NCBI RefSeq assembly: GCF_000204055.1 | Contig: NW_006768765.1 | Coordinates: forward strand, 1,911,127 to 1,975,126 | Direction of reading: 5' to 3' | Origin: Melampsora larici-populina 98AG31 | Taxonomy: Eukaryota > Basidiomycota > Pucciniomycetes > Pucciniales > Melampsoraceae | DNA length: 64,000 nucleotides | Part shown: positions 35,146 through 46,646 of the stretch, piece after piece | How positions within the stretch are numbered: the stretch's first letter is position 1 | Layout of the letters: each line of letters begins with the position of its first letter | Position numbers and translations under genes: made by a program | The notes under the pieces: generated by a model | Seen by the model: only the letters and a program-made list of their open reading frames with translations | What the model was told of the DNA's origin: nothing | The model's database searches: none

Positions 35146-36849
35146 CAACAATCATTAGCTGTCTGAAGCCATTAATGTGTGCTGAATCCATTATACGTTC
35201 AGGGATAGATCAAAATCAATACCGCAGAAATTCAATCAAGAATTGTCAGTGTGATTTGGGTCTCATCGTGAAAGAATGTTTTGAACTAACATGTATCTGA
35301 TTGTTGTTTGTCTGTACGTAGGAACCCAACCCAATCAAGGTTGAAACACGATCTGACAATGAGGCCGTCCCAATTGACAGAGGGCCTGTGCCGTTATCCA
35401 AGCCTGCTAAGCAACTTCTTGACAAACGTCCGCACCGACTCTCATTAGGACGAGAGCACCTAGTGGCCACTCCTCCTCCAGTTCCATCACACTTTTTGGA
35501 GGCTGGTATACCTGGGTGGCTTGTGGACTCCACGGTTGTCAAGTCTTCCCAAAAATTAAATTCTTTGACGTCAAACGCCTTGCATAACAAACACCGGTGT
35601 CTATCACCCAAGCACGGCCCAAGCAATTTGTCTTCAACTTCACACTTGGAGGAACGCTCACGGTGGTGGGCTCGCTACGCCCCTAACCAATTGGCTCCGC
35701 ATCTGGGCCCTAGGCACTACAAGAACAAGGAATATTGCGAACAGAAATGGGCTGACTTAGATACACATAACCCAAGCCCCATACCCCAGGCGACTTCCTA
35801 ATCATTTGTAAATCCGTTTCTTGACATGGATTTACGAGACAAACCACCAAAGGTACAATCTTCGGAGGGAAAAGAGGTGCCTCCTATTAAGTTTGGCTAT
35901 GAACTAGGACTGGCCTTGTATAAAGCCAACCAGGAAGCTTTGTAATTCCCACTGAGTATGTTCAATATTATTATGGTGGTATGAATATTGATATTGATGT
36001 GGTACTTGTCATTCCTTTGTTCTGGACTTCAGTCGTCGGCCTGGTGTTGAGGTCACTGACAGTAGCTGCAGGAATGGCCAGGGTCAATTTGAGGTCAAGG
36101 ACAAAGGTATTTGAGGAACATTGAAGGGTAAGACTTAGATATCGTGATTCAGTCAAAGGGTTAGGATAGGGTTTGGGTACCAAGTTACAAGTCCGTTGTA
36201 TCTTTTGGTTGTATCAATCTAATATACTTTGACTGGAATGACATGCCACAGATAATCATACATTTCAGAGAGTTATTGCTGTCTGTGAGGTCAATCCAGA
36301 TGTGAGCACGCACCAGATGCTTGTATGGGTTAATCTCAATTGTGCAAGAATTTTTTTAATATGTTGTTTTGTTTATACAATTGAGAAGGCGCACGGAAGA
36401 AGTATGTCTCCAAGGCAAGAGCCTCATCACGAGGCTCAATATAACCCTGATGGTATGTGTACTTTGGGACATGTGTTGCATCACTGTAAAAGTGTAAACA
36501 TTATTCATTTGTAATATTTACATCTCTTTGGGCAACATGGATTGAATATCGGCCATTTTCAATGTCATCTATCCAATCCGGGACCTGTTTGTCGGTTAGT
36601 CCTTTGACTCCTAAGGCCAGAATGTTCAGTCACACAGGAATCCTCGGCTTGTCAAACCACTAACTGTATGCCTTGGAACAGCCGGCGTGCAATAGTATCA
36701 TGTGGATTGGGTGTCTTGGGGAATACATTGTGTTTGGGGCCCTGGGGTGGATTGGGTAAGTTCTTGCCTGGAAAGGTTTAGATTGGGCCAAATGACTGAT
36801 GAGTCTCAATTCTTATCATCAGATCCACCCAACCTTTTGAGTGTGAGTG

Positions 36850-38321
36850 TGGCTTACATATCTCATTGTTCAAAAGGTTGGTGAGCTTGGTCCTCAATAC
36901 CTCCTGCTTGGACTTGACAGTGGTGCTTGGCATACTGGTTTGTGTGATTTCAGTGGAGTTGATCTGGGTGGCGGTCAATCTGATGGCAAAATCCTTTGCT
37001 AGGTGGTGTATACGCTTGGCATCCTCTGCAAATCGAGGGCAAGTTGTATATTCCGGGTTTCACATGGGGTCATCTAGCTTTGACTTGGGATTCCAACTGG
37101 CCACAAGGAGGTGTGAATGGATTCCAAAGTGTTTGAATATACTTTGTAACTAATTTCAAATGCAAGATTGGAATAATATAAGTGCATGTTGATGTTGGTA
37201 AAAATTGGTCATTAGAGACGCACCTGGTTGGCTACTTTTCCTATCTCTTTGCGACCCCGTTTTTCGATGACAGCAATTGAATTAGCTATGGTTTGGCCAA
37301 GGACTCCGCTCTGGAGGTGTTTAAAGACCTTGTCCAGATTGACATGTTTGCTAAAAAATCCCATATACGTTGTGTGCTCTGCGTCGGTGAGGCGCTCTTC
37401 ATCTGGTACTGGAGTTACCTCGCTTGCAAAATGGGCCAAGGCTAGACGCTTGAAAAGTTGGGGTTGGAATGTCTCTTTCTTGTCCTCTTCAAGTTCAGTC
37501 CATCTTCGACCGACTTGGTTATGTTTGGCAAAACCGTCAGGTTGTTTTCCTGCAGGCACTATGGTTCATCAGTGGTTGGTTTTGTGCGTTAGCTTCATTT
37601 CTTTACATTGTTTGAGATGGGAAGCTGGACCTCTCAGATGAATACGCACTTGATATGTCAACAGTGTTTTCTTGGCTGTAGCACAGCCAGGTTGTGTAGC
37701 CGTTTTGTTCACAAGCCACAGGGCCTTCAAAACTGTGGTCAGGGGATGGGAGAGATTTTTCAATCATGATAAGAGAAGTGAGGGAGGTGGAAGGCGCAGT
37801 GGTTATACTCACAGTGTAGATTTGACGGTAGTGAGGGAGGTATTGCCGACCAAAGATAGGCTGAGCTTTTCAATTGTGTAGTACCCTTGAAGGGCCTGTG
37901 CCTCTGCTAGGACTGCTGATGGTAGTTGATTCTGGGTTTTACAATCGGGGTCGTTGAGCATTCTCTCAAGAGCGGGCTGTCCAAGTTGTTGGCCAAGCGT
38001 TGAGTAGTTGTAGATAGTCAATTTCTCGTTGGTAGGCTGGCAAGACGGAATAGGATCAGTGGTATGGGTGGCTTGGGGGCTGGGCGCTGATGCTGATGAC
38101 TGAGTGTTTGTTGGAGGAGGAGAGCCTTCTAGATCCTCCGGTTTGTTGTTGTTGTTGCCCAAGTCACTAGGCACATAATTGTCTTGACCAGTTCTGTCAC
38201 CAGAATTGTCTGCAGTGGGGGATGCCTTCTTCTTGGTGGTCGATGTCAATGCTTTGCGATTGCAAGATGGCTGTGTTTTTCTAGTGGAGCGAACAACACG
38301 TGAACGCTTGCGTGGTGGCAT
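36850..38321 (-). pseudogene. minus-strand gene of the composite element, unknown function
   Basis: Exon 1 is 38321-37813 (MPPRKRSRVVRSTRKTQ, a basic nuclear-type start; then an S/P/T-rich region and LGQQLGQPALERMLNDPD) with a GTGAGT donor. A second long frame, about 37763-37212, contains VRIHLRGPASHLKQC, two consecutive TGA codons at 37566-37571, and then KHNQVGRRWTELEEDKKE and LGQTIANSIAVIEKRGRK. A third exon near 37030-36860 reads DAKRIHHLAKDFAIRLTA and ends at a GTAAGC donor. Transcription starts from inside the right arm, facing the FAR1-type gene. The family is not recognised; there is no visible DDE motif. The two TGA codons disable this copy. Confidence 0.5.
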
Positions 38322-38329
38322 GGTGATGA

Positions 38330-38866
38330 GGGTGGGTTGGGGTGTGGTTATGATTTTTGTTGATTAAGTGGTGTGGTGAGTGACAAGGGAGGTGGATGGT
38401 GTGGTGTTGGTTGGCAGAGGTGCGCCAGTCAAATGGGGAGTACGGTGGGGTACCGATGGTGAGCAACCTCCGTCCGGGGGGTTATGGTGGACTTGTATGG
38501 TGCAGACAGCCTGGTGAGCTGGTGTGGAATGGTGAGATTAGGGGGGGGCATACCTGCTGTGGTGAGAATGGTGAGCTGATGTGGAATGATGAGATTGTGG
38601 TGAGATTGTGGTGTGCATGGTGAGAATGCCTTGGCACTGGTAAAGATGTGGTGAGGCAGGTGGGAATGTGGTGAGCGTGGTGCAGCTGTGGTAAGCCTGG
38701 TGAGCCTGGTGAGGCTGGTGGGTTTGAAAAACTCGGTGGGGGTAGCTGCTCAGTGACGGACTTAGCAAAAAAAACCTCAGAAAGATCTAGCTCTAGCTCT
38801 AGAATTAGATCTTGGGCAAAAATCAGACTCTATCCAGAGATAGATTCTTTTGCTTCACTGGATACA
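38330..38866 (-). repeat. right TIR of the composite element, inner part
   Basis: Inverted counterpart of about 22245-22700, including the block with GAAAGATCTAGCTCTAGCTC and the CACC/CAGG-rich units. It ends at GGATACA, the hAT4 target. Confidence 0.85.
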
Positions 38867-41800
38867 CAACGCGTAACCACCAGCCAAATTTTTTGCGTGA
38901 TTTAGTGCGCTGCACTGCGTAGCAGCGCACTCGCAGTGCCTGTTTTATTTGTTGCGGTGTACCGCAACACAAGTTTTTTATGTGGTGAGGTCATTGCGGA
39001 AATTTGCAACGCAATGGCCAAAATCAGGGTATTGTGCCATGTATTGCGGTAGATTAAATAAGGGATGAGGGGGACCATGGCGTGGGCATTGGTGAGCAGT
39101 CGATGAGGATGCTTTTAGCTTGGTGACAAGCCACACCAAGCTAAAAGCTACCCCTGGATTCCACATGCCGTTCTTTCGGATCGAGACAAGCTCAAAGCAG
39201 ACTGCTGAGACATACCATCAGCAAGGGGCTGAAAAAAGAAACATCTTGATTTGAAAAACAATCAGAATCACAGGTTCACTTGATTCTTTCTTCCCACCTT
39301 GATTATTTCTGATCCACCGTCTTTTTTCTTTCTGTGCCTCTATCTTTTTTCAAATCTGTCAACACTCCTTTCTGCACTTCTCCATTACCTTTCAGAGTCA
39401 TGACTTCTCGCTATAAATTTAACCGGGTGCGGCCGCTGCGGCAAACCTCAAAGCAGCAAACCGAGCCCGTGCTGAGGCTTCAGCCGCCAAATCTTCTCCA
39501 TCATTGCTACATCCCCTATCACCGTCTGGAAGCCGGAGCCTTCGTCCGCGTAGCCCACAGGCAACTCGAACGGCTCCAGGTTTTGTGGCCCAGCCACGCG
39601 ACTCTCGCCTTGCTGTCGCGTCTCCTCTTCGCCAAAATCCAGTTGAGGTTATCGACGAAGACCCTACAAGTGACGAAGGGGGAGATCTTTCATCAGATGA
39701 AAGATCTTCATCTGCGGACTCCGCCGCTTCACGATCAGGCAAGCAAAAAAAGAAGCAAAGGAAGTTGTCCAAAAGCACAAAAGGAAAAGGTCGAGCGAAA
39801 AGTCAAAAGAAGGTGATTAATTTTTTTTCCCTTACCTGTATGTCATGTCCAGTTTAATCAACCTTTTTTTTTACGTTCAGCGTTCCAAAGTCCCACAGGC
39901 GCTTGTTCCAAATGTCGATAACGATTCCGACATCGAGATGATCATCAACCCCGAAAAGAAACGACCTGGACAAAGCAAACAAACTGCCCAAGACACCGAT
40001 GAGCTCTTTTCATACTTCGATGATCCTATATGGGACCCTGCAAATGTACGTGAGGTTGAAGATCTATATGAAATGAAAAGTAACTGACTTTTCTTTTGTA
40101 TGTCTTTCTCTATCATTTCATTTGTAACTCACTTTCCCACCTATCCTTTTGGATCTCAGCCCGACGACACCGAGAAAAAGTTGTTTCCGTGTTTGTGGTG
40201 TGGTAAGCGCTATCGCGACGGCGAAACAAATCATTTCAATTTGAAAGGCCACCGAGATGGTGGGGTAGGTCGTAAACCCTGCCTTTCCCGAGACAAAGCG
40301 ATCTCGGCTGGGGTTAAATTACCACCAACCCATCGCGAGAAACTCGAAGCGAAGGCAGCTGAAGACTCCAAAGGTCCGAAGGCATCACTCCTCGATGTCT
40401 TCTTGGAAATTCCGAAGTTCACCGTTCGGTTGTTGAACTGCATGCTTGTTCTGTGGCTAGTCAGACAAGCACTGCCTTGGAATCGAATGGCCGACCCATT
40501 CCTCATAGCTGCCTTTCAATTCACCAATCCATCGGTGGTTTTGTACACTCCTGCTTGGGCAGCAAGAGAAGCGATGAAGATCTACGAAGGTATACATAAT
40601 GATGTGATACAAAGGTTAAAGGTAAGTTTTTTTGTTTGTTCCATTCGAATCTTTCTAATTTGATATGATTTATGTAGAACCTACCAGGCAAATTTTGCTT
40701 GATCCATGACGTATGGACAACCAAGCATGGACGCCGAGCCTTCATTGGCGTTTCCGTCTCGTACATTGATGAGAACTGGAAGTTCCATGTTCACCACTTG
40801 ACTCTCAAGCTGGTGGCTTGGAATCATTACGGCGCTCTCCTCGCTCGCCCGGTAGGTCGGTTTCTCATCAGACACGGGCTGCACAAAAAGATGAGTTTTT
40901 TGTTTGATGATTTCCGTTTGATTCCAAAGCTAACTTTGTGTTTCGTGATAGCCACATGGTCGCTCAAACCACCGACTCCGGGGGCACAAACAACCTCACT
41001 GCAAAGGAACTCCAGGAGATGTTCATGTCAGCGGACGAATCAGTGTACTGGGACTCCAGCCGTCATCAGATCCGATGCTATGCTCACAAGCTAGCATTGG
41101 CTGTGAAGGCAGGGCTGGCAAGTCTCAGAGTCCGATCCGGCGCCTCTAAGCCAACTGCTCCCAGAGGACGGAAGCTATGTTTACTTTTACCCGATTTGCC
41201 CAAATCCAACAAGCCCCCAGTGATTGTCTTGAATGATGGTGAAGATGTAGTTGAAGACGGTGATGAAGACATTGAAGAACCACCTTCGGAAGATAATCAG
41301 GATCCATGTGTTGATGAAAGCAACTCTGAAGATGATGATGGAGAATCGGGTGATGAAATCGAAGCTTCCGAAATCGATTCCGGTGACTCTTTCTCAAAAG
41401 CAATCCACAAGGTAAGTAGACACTAATACTCCTCATTCGTGGATGATTTTCCCATCTCACACCTTTGCTTTTGACAGTGTTCAAAAGTCAACAAGACTAT
41501 CTCGAGGAATGGACCGATGATGCAACTGTTCCGTGCTATTGCTAAAGAAGAATCATACACCGGGCCAGGCTTGATTGCAGCCCACGGTCAGCGCTGGAAC
41601 ATATTCTTGGATATGTTGGAGCGTTTGCTTAAGGCTAAGAAGGTACATGAAATCTCTTTATGTGTATAACTTTTTGGGTAATGACTGTGACCATCCTTTT
41701 TGCAGATTGTCAATCGCATGTTGAACGAGGATGAAGACAATCTCTTCGATGGTATATTCATCTCTCCAGAGGACTGGAAGATGGTCGAGGCTCTTACCAA

Positions 41801-43058
41801 TGTGCTAAGTGTGCGTAGCTTTTTGTTTCGGGTATCAGAAACCTTATTGATATAGATGTTTGCATGAACAATTCAGATATTTTATTCTTCCACCAAATGC
41901 ATGGAGGGTGATGCTCCGAACGCTGGATCGGTCTTGTTCCAATATACCACCACTATTCGGGCACTCAAGGCTATTCGATCCAATACTTCATACCACCGGC
42001 TGGCCGGTATGATTAGCATCATGTCTCGTCGACTGGAAGATTATCAAGAGGAAGCTCTGCATTGTCATGCGATCATCCTGGCGACCATGCTCAATCCGAA
42101 ATTTCGCGGGAAATTCTTCGAGAAGTTGTTACCCAATCACAGCGAGTCGGCACACAACATATTGAGAAACGCGTATGAGGTGTTACTCGTAGATCATCCA
42201 CCCGAGGTATCCTCCACTTCCAAGGTGGCTGAAGCTGATTCTGGAGCGACACCTCAAAACATATTCAAGGAGCAAAACATCTTCGCTTCGCAAAATGCGC
42301 CAGAACAACCTGGAGATGCTGAACTTCAAGCCTATCTTTCAGGAAAGTACATGTGCGATGACAATCAAGACATCTTGGATTGGTGGGCTGTAAGTCATTT
42401 CCGGTTGTTCTTTCCATCCTTTCGAGCGATATTCCTTTATCCTGACTTGTTTTTGGACCGGCCAGTGTCATGCTCAACATTTTCCGAATTTGGCTTTATT
42501 AGCACGTGACTACCTTTGTTGTGTAGGTACGTCATGTGCCTTTGAGCGCACTTTCAGTGCAGCTGCCGATGTCATTACAGCCGATCGAGCTGGTTTAGCT
42601 TCGCAAACAATTGAGCGTGCTGTAGGACTATGCGAGTGGCTCAAGAAGCGCTTCACACCACCGGGAGACTATGGAGAGGCTATGCGCATCGCTGAAAAGA
42701 TTATGGGAAGGCAAAAAAAGGGCAAGAGAAACCTTTAAATATACATTTCATTTTAAAAAAAAGAGTCTTCTGTTATTTTCCTTTAACAACCTCATGTCAA
42801 TCTGTGACCATCTGTGACTTGTTACTTTGAAATCGAGGCACTTGTCCGGGGCTTTTCATAGCGGTTTTTTTTCGCAAATTCTTGCGCTGCGAGAAAAAAA
42901 ATTTCGCTGCGCAAAAGTTGTATCTTCCGCATCGAAACCCAAACTTTTTGGGCAGCATTGCGCTCTCAACGAAGCGCAACGTAATGATGCAATTAGTTTT
43001 TTTCCGCGCAGCGCAATTTTTCGGTTTTTGCGCTGCTTTTCGTTGCGGTCAGGCGTTG
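38867..43058 (+). mobile_element. hAT4: relative of hAT1 and hAT3, inserted in the right TIR
   Basis: The 7-bp duplication GGATACA (38860-38866 and 43059-43065) is perfect. Joining the flanks to 7 bp reproduces the other arm of the composite element exactly (TGTATCCAGTG). The ends are CAACGCGTAACC against CAACGCCTGACC, then GCGC/TTGCG-rich subterminal DNA on both sides. 4192 bp. Confidence 0.92.
39400..42738 (+). CDS. hAT4 transposase, multi-exon
   Basis: Recognisable blocks in order: an A/S/P-rich N-terminus with APGFVAQPRDSRLA and acidic and KKKQRK tracts; a finger-like segment (FPCLWCGKRY ... NLKGHRDGG); LPPTHREKLEAK; LIHDVWTTKHGRRAF; TTDSGGTNNLTAKE; CYAHKLALAVKAGL; a long acidic insert; and the hAT C-terminal domain (LLARDYLCCVGTSCAFERTFS), ending at 42738. 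Introns lie at the same places as in hAT1 and hAT3. The likely ATG at 39400 is not in frame with the A-rich N-terminal segment, so there may be a one-base frameshift near 39425 or another start. The catalytic part looks intact. Confidence 0.78.
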
Positions 43059-43065
43059 GGATACA

Positions 43066-43483
43066 ATAGGGAAAATTAAAGGAGCACAGGTGTGAGATGG
43101 CTAGAAAGCAATTTCAAAGCCACTCTTAACCAACCAAAACTTTTATCAATCTTTTTTCTTTGCAAAAACACAGACCAGTACAAAGTGTTTCTTGAGAACT
43201 CCAAAGCTTCACCCATTCAAAAGGCTTACAGGGAAAAGCAATTTGTGCCCCGGGGCTTGTAGTACAAGCCATGCAAACACCCCTTTTGCACCTTTCAAAT
43301 AACCCCTAGACCTTCTCTTCTGGCAAAAGCTTGCCTGGGTATTGCCTAAACACTCTCGGCTCTGGGCTCAGATCCGTAACAGATCTGTGAAAACCAGAAA
43401 ACTTGTCCTCTGCCATCTTTGACTCCTTGTGGGAGGCTTCGGAGAGGTGCAAAACCAGTTGGTCAAAATATCACCCAACCCCT
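43066..43483 (-). repeat. right TIR of the composite element, outer part
   Basis: Inverted counterpart of 22134-22240, with about 330 bp of extra sequence (about 43110-43440) missing from the left arm, so the left arm probably suffered a deletion. It ends ACCCAACCCCT. Confidence 0.75.
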
Positions 43484-44227
43484 CATACAGTGGTTGCTGT
43501 ATTTAAATCCAGTTATAAACTTAAATTTCAACTTGATTATCTGTTCTTGAATTCCAAGATATAATGAAACAGTAGTGTCAAAACTTTTAGAACATTATTG
43601 AAAGCTACTCCTCACTTGACCCAAATCATGCACAGGCAAGGTGGTAGAGCTGGCCACAGGCCAGCTGCAGGGCATGCTTGTCCAGCCCAGAATGAAGCTG
43701 GCACACTTGAACTTCAAGCACGGAAAGCTCTCTGTGGAAATCACCAATTTTCTGACAATCTCATCCAGCCACCCAACAAATCCAATTACAGTGAGCTTTG
43801 GAAGAAGATCAAACTATGGACAACTGTAACATTTGAACCTCAATTGGTGATGAGAGGACTTAAGGACTTTTCCGTGAATCTGCAGGTTGCAATGATCTCC
43901 CCCCACATGTTACACTCCTTCACATCATCATCAGTTGACTGCTGTTGTAGAGAAAGGGATGATGAGCTTGGTTCACTGATTGGTTCTGTTTCAAAAAGTT
44001 TTACAAGGGGAAAGCTGATCTTCTACTTCTTGTGTTAAGCAAAGATGTGTCACAAGGTTCTAAGCTCTCTCCCTTTGAACTCTTGATCTGATACATTGGC
44101 AATCTTCTGAGGCATACTCAGAGACATGAATACTTCATCAACCAGGGTTGGCTACCTACGTCGACAGTGAGTTAGCAATAACATGCCGTCTATCAATCTC
44201 TAGCAGATAAGGAATAAATTGTGTCTG
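43484..44227. other. no firm gene; weak coding hint
   Basis: Open frames at 43598-44038 and 43641-43829 overlap in different registers. A short stretch (FKHGKLSVEITNFLTIS) has some protein character, but no gene model could be supported. Confidence 0.3.
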
Positions 44228-44562
44228 TCTTGTTGTGGTGTGATCACTCCCAAATTTGCACAAAGATATACAGCTGTTTCAAGAACTATTGGTAAATTTC
44301 AAGGGAAGGCGTGTCACCAATTTTTAACTGGGTTTTAATCTGAGGTCCAAAACTCAGTTTTTTACGATATCACAGGCCTAAACCTAAATTTGATTCCGTC
44401 AAATTTAACCTAATTTAACTCTTCATAGCCTGTCATGTGCTTTCATTCAAAGCTTCCAAGCTTACACTGTTGATTCAACCTAACTTACACTGACCTCAAC
44501 CAGCCTTCACTCTGGCCACTTTGATTCTTGTTGGTCATTTAGGGTTTTGCTTTGCCTTCCAA
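44228..44562 (+). repeat. 335-bp dispersed repeat, copy 1
   Basis: Same orientation and about 90% or better identity by eye to 63350-63684. It contains ATCACTCCCAAATTTGCACA and ends TGCTTTGCCTTCCAA. No coding sequence; type unknown. Confidence 0.85.
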
Positions 44563-45848
44563 AATGTTAAGGTGGGCGAGTGTGAGAGTGGAATTCAACT
44601 AGCTTGATGATGGTGGGTGGTGTGTCTCAAAAGGAAAGATTTGGATGGGGTGTTCAATTGAATGCAGACTTGTCCAAACCCATACCTTACACATCTCACC
44701 TAAGTATGGCTATATACCCAAAGGTGAACTTCGGTTCTTGATCAATCAAAAGTTTTCTTTCATTCTTCTCATCTGGCTCATTTAATAGGCGGTTTCAACA
44801 CCGATATCAGCAATATTTCACAAATCGAAGGGCGTGCTTGGACCACCTGAACATCTCTAATGTCAATTGAAGCTTGAAGAGTTGGGAGCGTTTCCTCAAC
44901 TCACAGCGTAAAACTTGTTTTTGCTGAGCAACACGCGTCAATCCGGTTATGGAATTTAAATTCGATGATGACTGAACCTCATTATAGAATCTCAACTACG
45001 TTGACAATGAAACAAGAAATTGCCACGAAGGCACGAAGAGGGATCTCGAGAATTTTTCTGGTGTATCGATGGTTCCTTGTGCATGAGAAAATCATCATCA
45101 AATTGCGCAAGTACTCAACTCAGACTCTACAGGTTCTTTGTGCTGTGCCATCCTTCCAGTGCACCAATTCGATTATGGAATCCAAAAGCACAAATGACTG
45201 AACCCATGATCAATTCCTATCCACAATCTCAACTTCGATGTCAAAGGAAGGAAGGATGTGCTACAAAGGCATGAAAAGGAATTTCAAGAATCTTTCTACA
45301 GTCTAGATGATACTTTGTACTTTAGGTACAAACCTACCAAATGTAATCATGATCGAATCAAAGTTGCTTGAACAGATTTCAAGAATCCTTATCAGCAATA
45401 CGTTTGTACATAAATTTGACATATGATCTTCACTGAATAAGATTCATTATTCAAAAATGTACAAGTTGTATGGTGGTTTGGATCAGCCTAATGAAATGTA
45501 TCATCAAAAACTTACATTTGGCAAACACGTCTCACTGAGAGCTCGGAGCATATAGCCAAGCTCAGCCCCACTTGGAAAAGCTTGGCACCCAAAATGAAGA
45601 TCCGTGGAGTAGAGATCCCATTGCCTCTCGTTAAGCTATAAGTACACGACCAATATAATATGTCTCGGATGACATACCATCTCTTATAGATTCCTCAAGT
45701 CACAGTGTCATTGAAATGATTGAGATTAAACAATTCAGATATCCATGGTTCTGAAATCATGACCCAAACTGCACCTCTAGACCAATCAAAATCAAAGTCA
45801 ATCTAACAGATGAAGAATAGCATTATAAATAATTTAAATAATAGTTCT
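44563..45848. other. intergenic with a degenerate duplication
   Basis: No gene seen. Segments near 45015-45075 and 45240-45300 are diverged direct copies (for example AAGGCACGAAGAGGGATCTC against AAGGCATGAAAAGGAATTTC). Confidence 0.45.
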
Positions 45849-46203
45849 TTAGAGGTCGCATGTTAGAAGGGGTCGAGGAGGACTAGGAAGACCACATTTT
45901 GATGGAAATTGCCCTGAAAAGTGTGGAGGAAGCAAACATCAGAGTCCGAGAAAAAGGAAACAAACTCAAAATCAAAAGAAATTACATACCAAGGTTGACT
46001 TCAGAAACTCAGATGGAAGCGTGCCAGTATATTTTGTGTTGGAGTAGTGGGAGCATAGAATCGAGAGGGTTTGGTGGAGGAGCTACTGGACCAAGCTCTG
46101 TATCTTTCTTGGTGACAGTAGAAAAACAAAAAAAACTCTCTGAAGATGTTGAGCTTCGCACAAGCCAATTCCCACGATAATAGCCATATGATGAGGGAAG
46201 CAA
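45849..46203 (-). pseudogene. decayed tandem copy of the 46.6-47.2 kb membrane-protein gene
   Basis: On the minus strand KKDTELGPVAPPPNPLDSM parallels EKDIELGPVAPLPKPLDAP of the neighbour. The LPSEF segment is in another frame, so an indel is present. An intron with the same GTATGT donor follows, and the second exon (KCGLPSPPRPLLTCDL, stop near 45849) matches the neighbour's ending. The N-terminal membrane segments are missing or unrecognisable. Confidence 0.65.
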
Positions 46204-46646
46204 GCTGCTAATTAGGTATCTTTGAATCCCTATTCATTCGGCCACTTCAAAGCATTTGAAAGGAGATGTTGATATATCTTTTGATTACAAATTAGATTGA
46301 AGAATAGAAGTAAAGGAGCTCAGAGTGAGGGTATTGAAAGTACTGATTGATTCAAATATCGGCAACGACTCGATACGAATATTCAAAAAGTAAACTCCTA
46401 CTCATCATCGCAAAACAATAACAACAAGAACACACTTCAAACGAGAGAATGGAATGGTCACAAAACAAGCCATTGAGATAAGGAAATAGATGAAGGAACG
46501 CATCGCCTGTCAAGCCACAAGAGATTTGGGAAAGGTCAAAAGGATTAGATCGATCAAAACAAATAATGAATTGGCGCTCAGGAAAGATGAATAGATGACA
46601 AATAAAGGCAGAGATAACATACCAAGGTGAAATTGAGTCAAGTTCT

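Larger units (their letters stand above)
22789..35801 (+). pseudogene. FAR1/WRKY-GCM1-type zinc-finger gene of the composite element, shattered
   Basis: The pieces are: 22789-23186 with GYAIIVGHSGRAPHLY, NCHCSG and KIGCPFKMKVS; 27278-27362, which restores TWTLHHINTHHNHGP after hAT3; about 31487-31755 after the mariner (DVQQQQIVTSINRLLQ); about 31829-31890 (DLAIELLNDMHHFATG); about 33162-33260 (EDRSTRMIQQFEMSMDR); about 33775-33985, acidic and then basic, with a TGA at 33907; and a last exon near 35321-35801 (AKQLLDKRPHRLSLGREH). The C..C..HNH finger is like that of MULE transposases. There is a TAA at 23098 and probably a frameshift near 31560. I see no DDE core, so it may be an accessory DNA-binding protein. 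The exon order is inferred. Confidence 0.5.
22134..43483. mobile_element. unclassified long-TIR DNA element, 21.35 kb, with five direct insertions (core about 6.8 kb)
   Basis: The left arm starting AGGGGTTGGGC at 22134 is the inverted counterpart of the right arm ending at 43483. The arms share GGTTGG..A.TTTTGACCAAC, then CACCTGTGCTCCTTTAATTT, then GTATCCAGTGAAGCAAAAGA, then long CACC/CAGG-rich repeats. The right arm is cut by hAT4 and is about 330 bp longer than the left. The candidate 8-bp target duplication is imperfect (CAGACAAT/CATACAGT). Two genes face each other: a plus-strand FAR1-type finger gene (22789-35801) and a minus-strand gene (38321 to about 36850). Insertions are hAT3, a Tc1/mariner, a foldback element, a MITE and hAT4. 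The layout recalls maize MuDR, but I found no DDE domain. Confidence 0.75.

Noticed and set aside
39419..39778. Antisense ORF in hAT4
   Set aside because: It is the reverse reading of the A/S-rich N-terminus of the transposase.
22126..43491. A firm 8-bp target duplication for the composite element
   Set aside because: CAGACAAT and CATACAGT match at only six of eight positions, so it is recorded as a candidate only.
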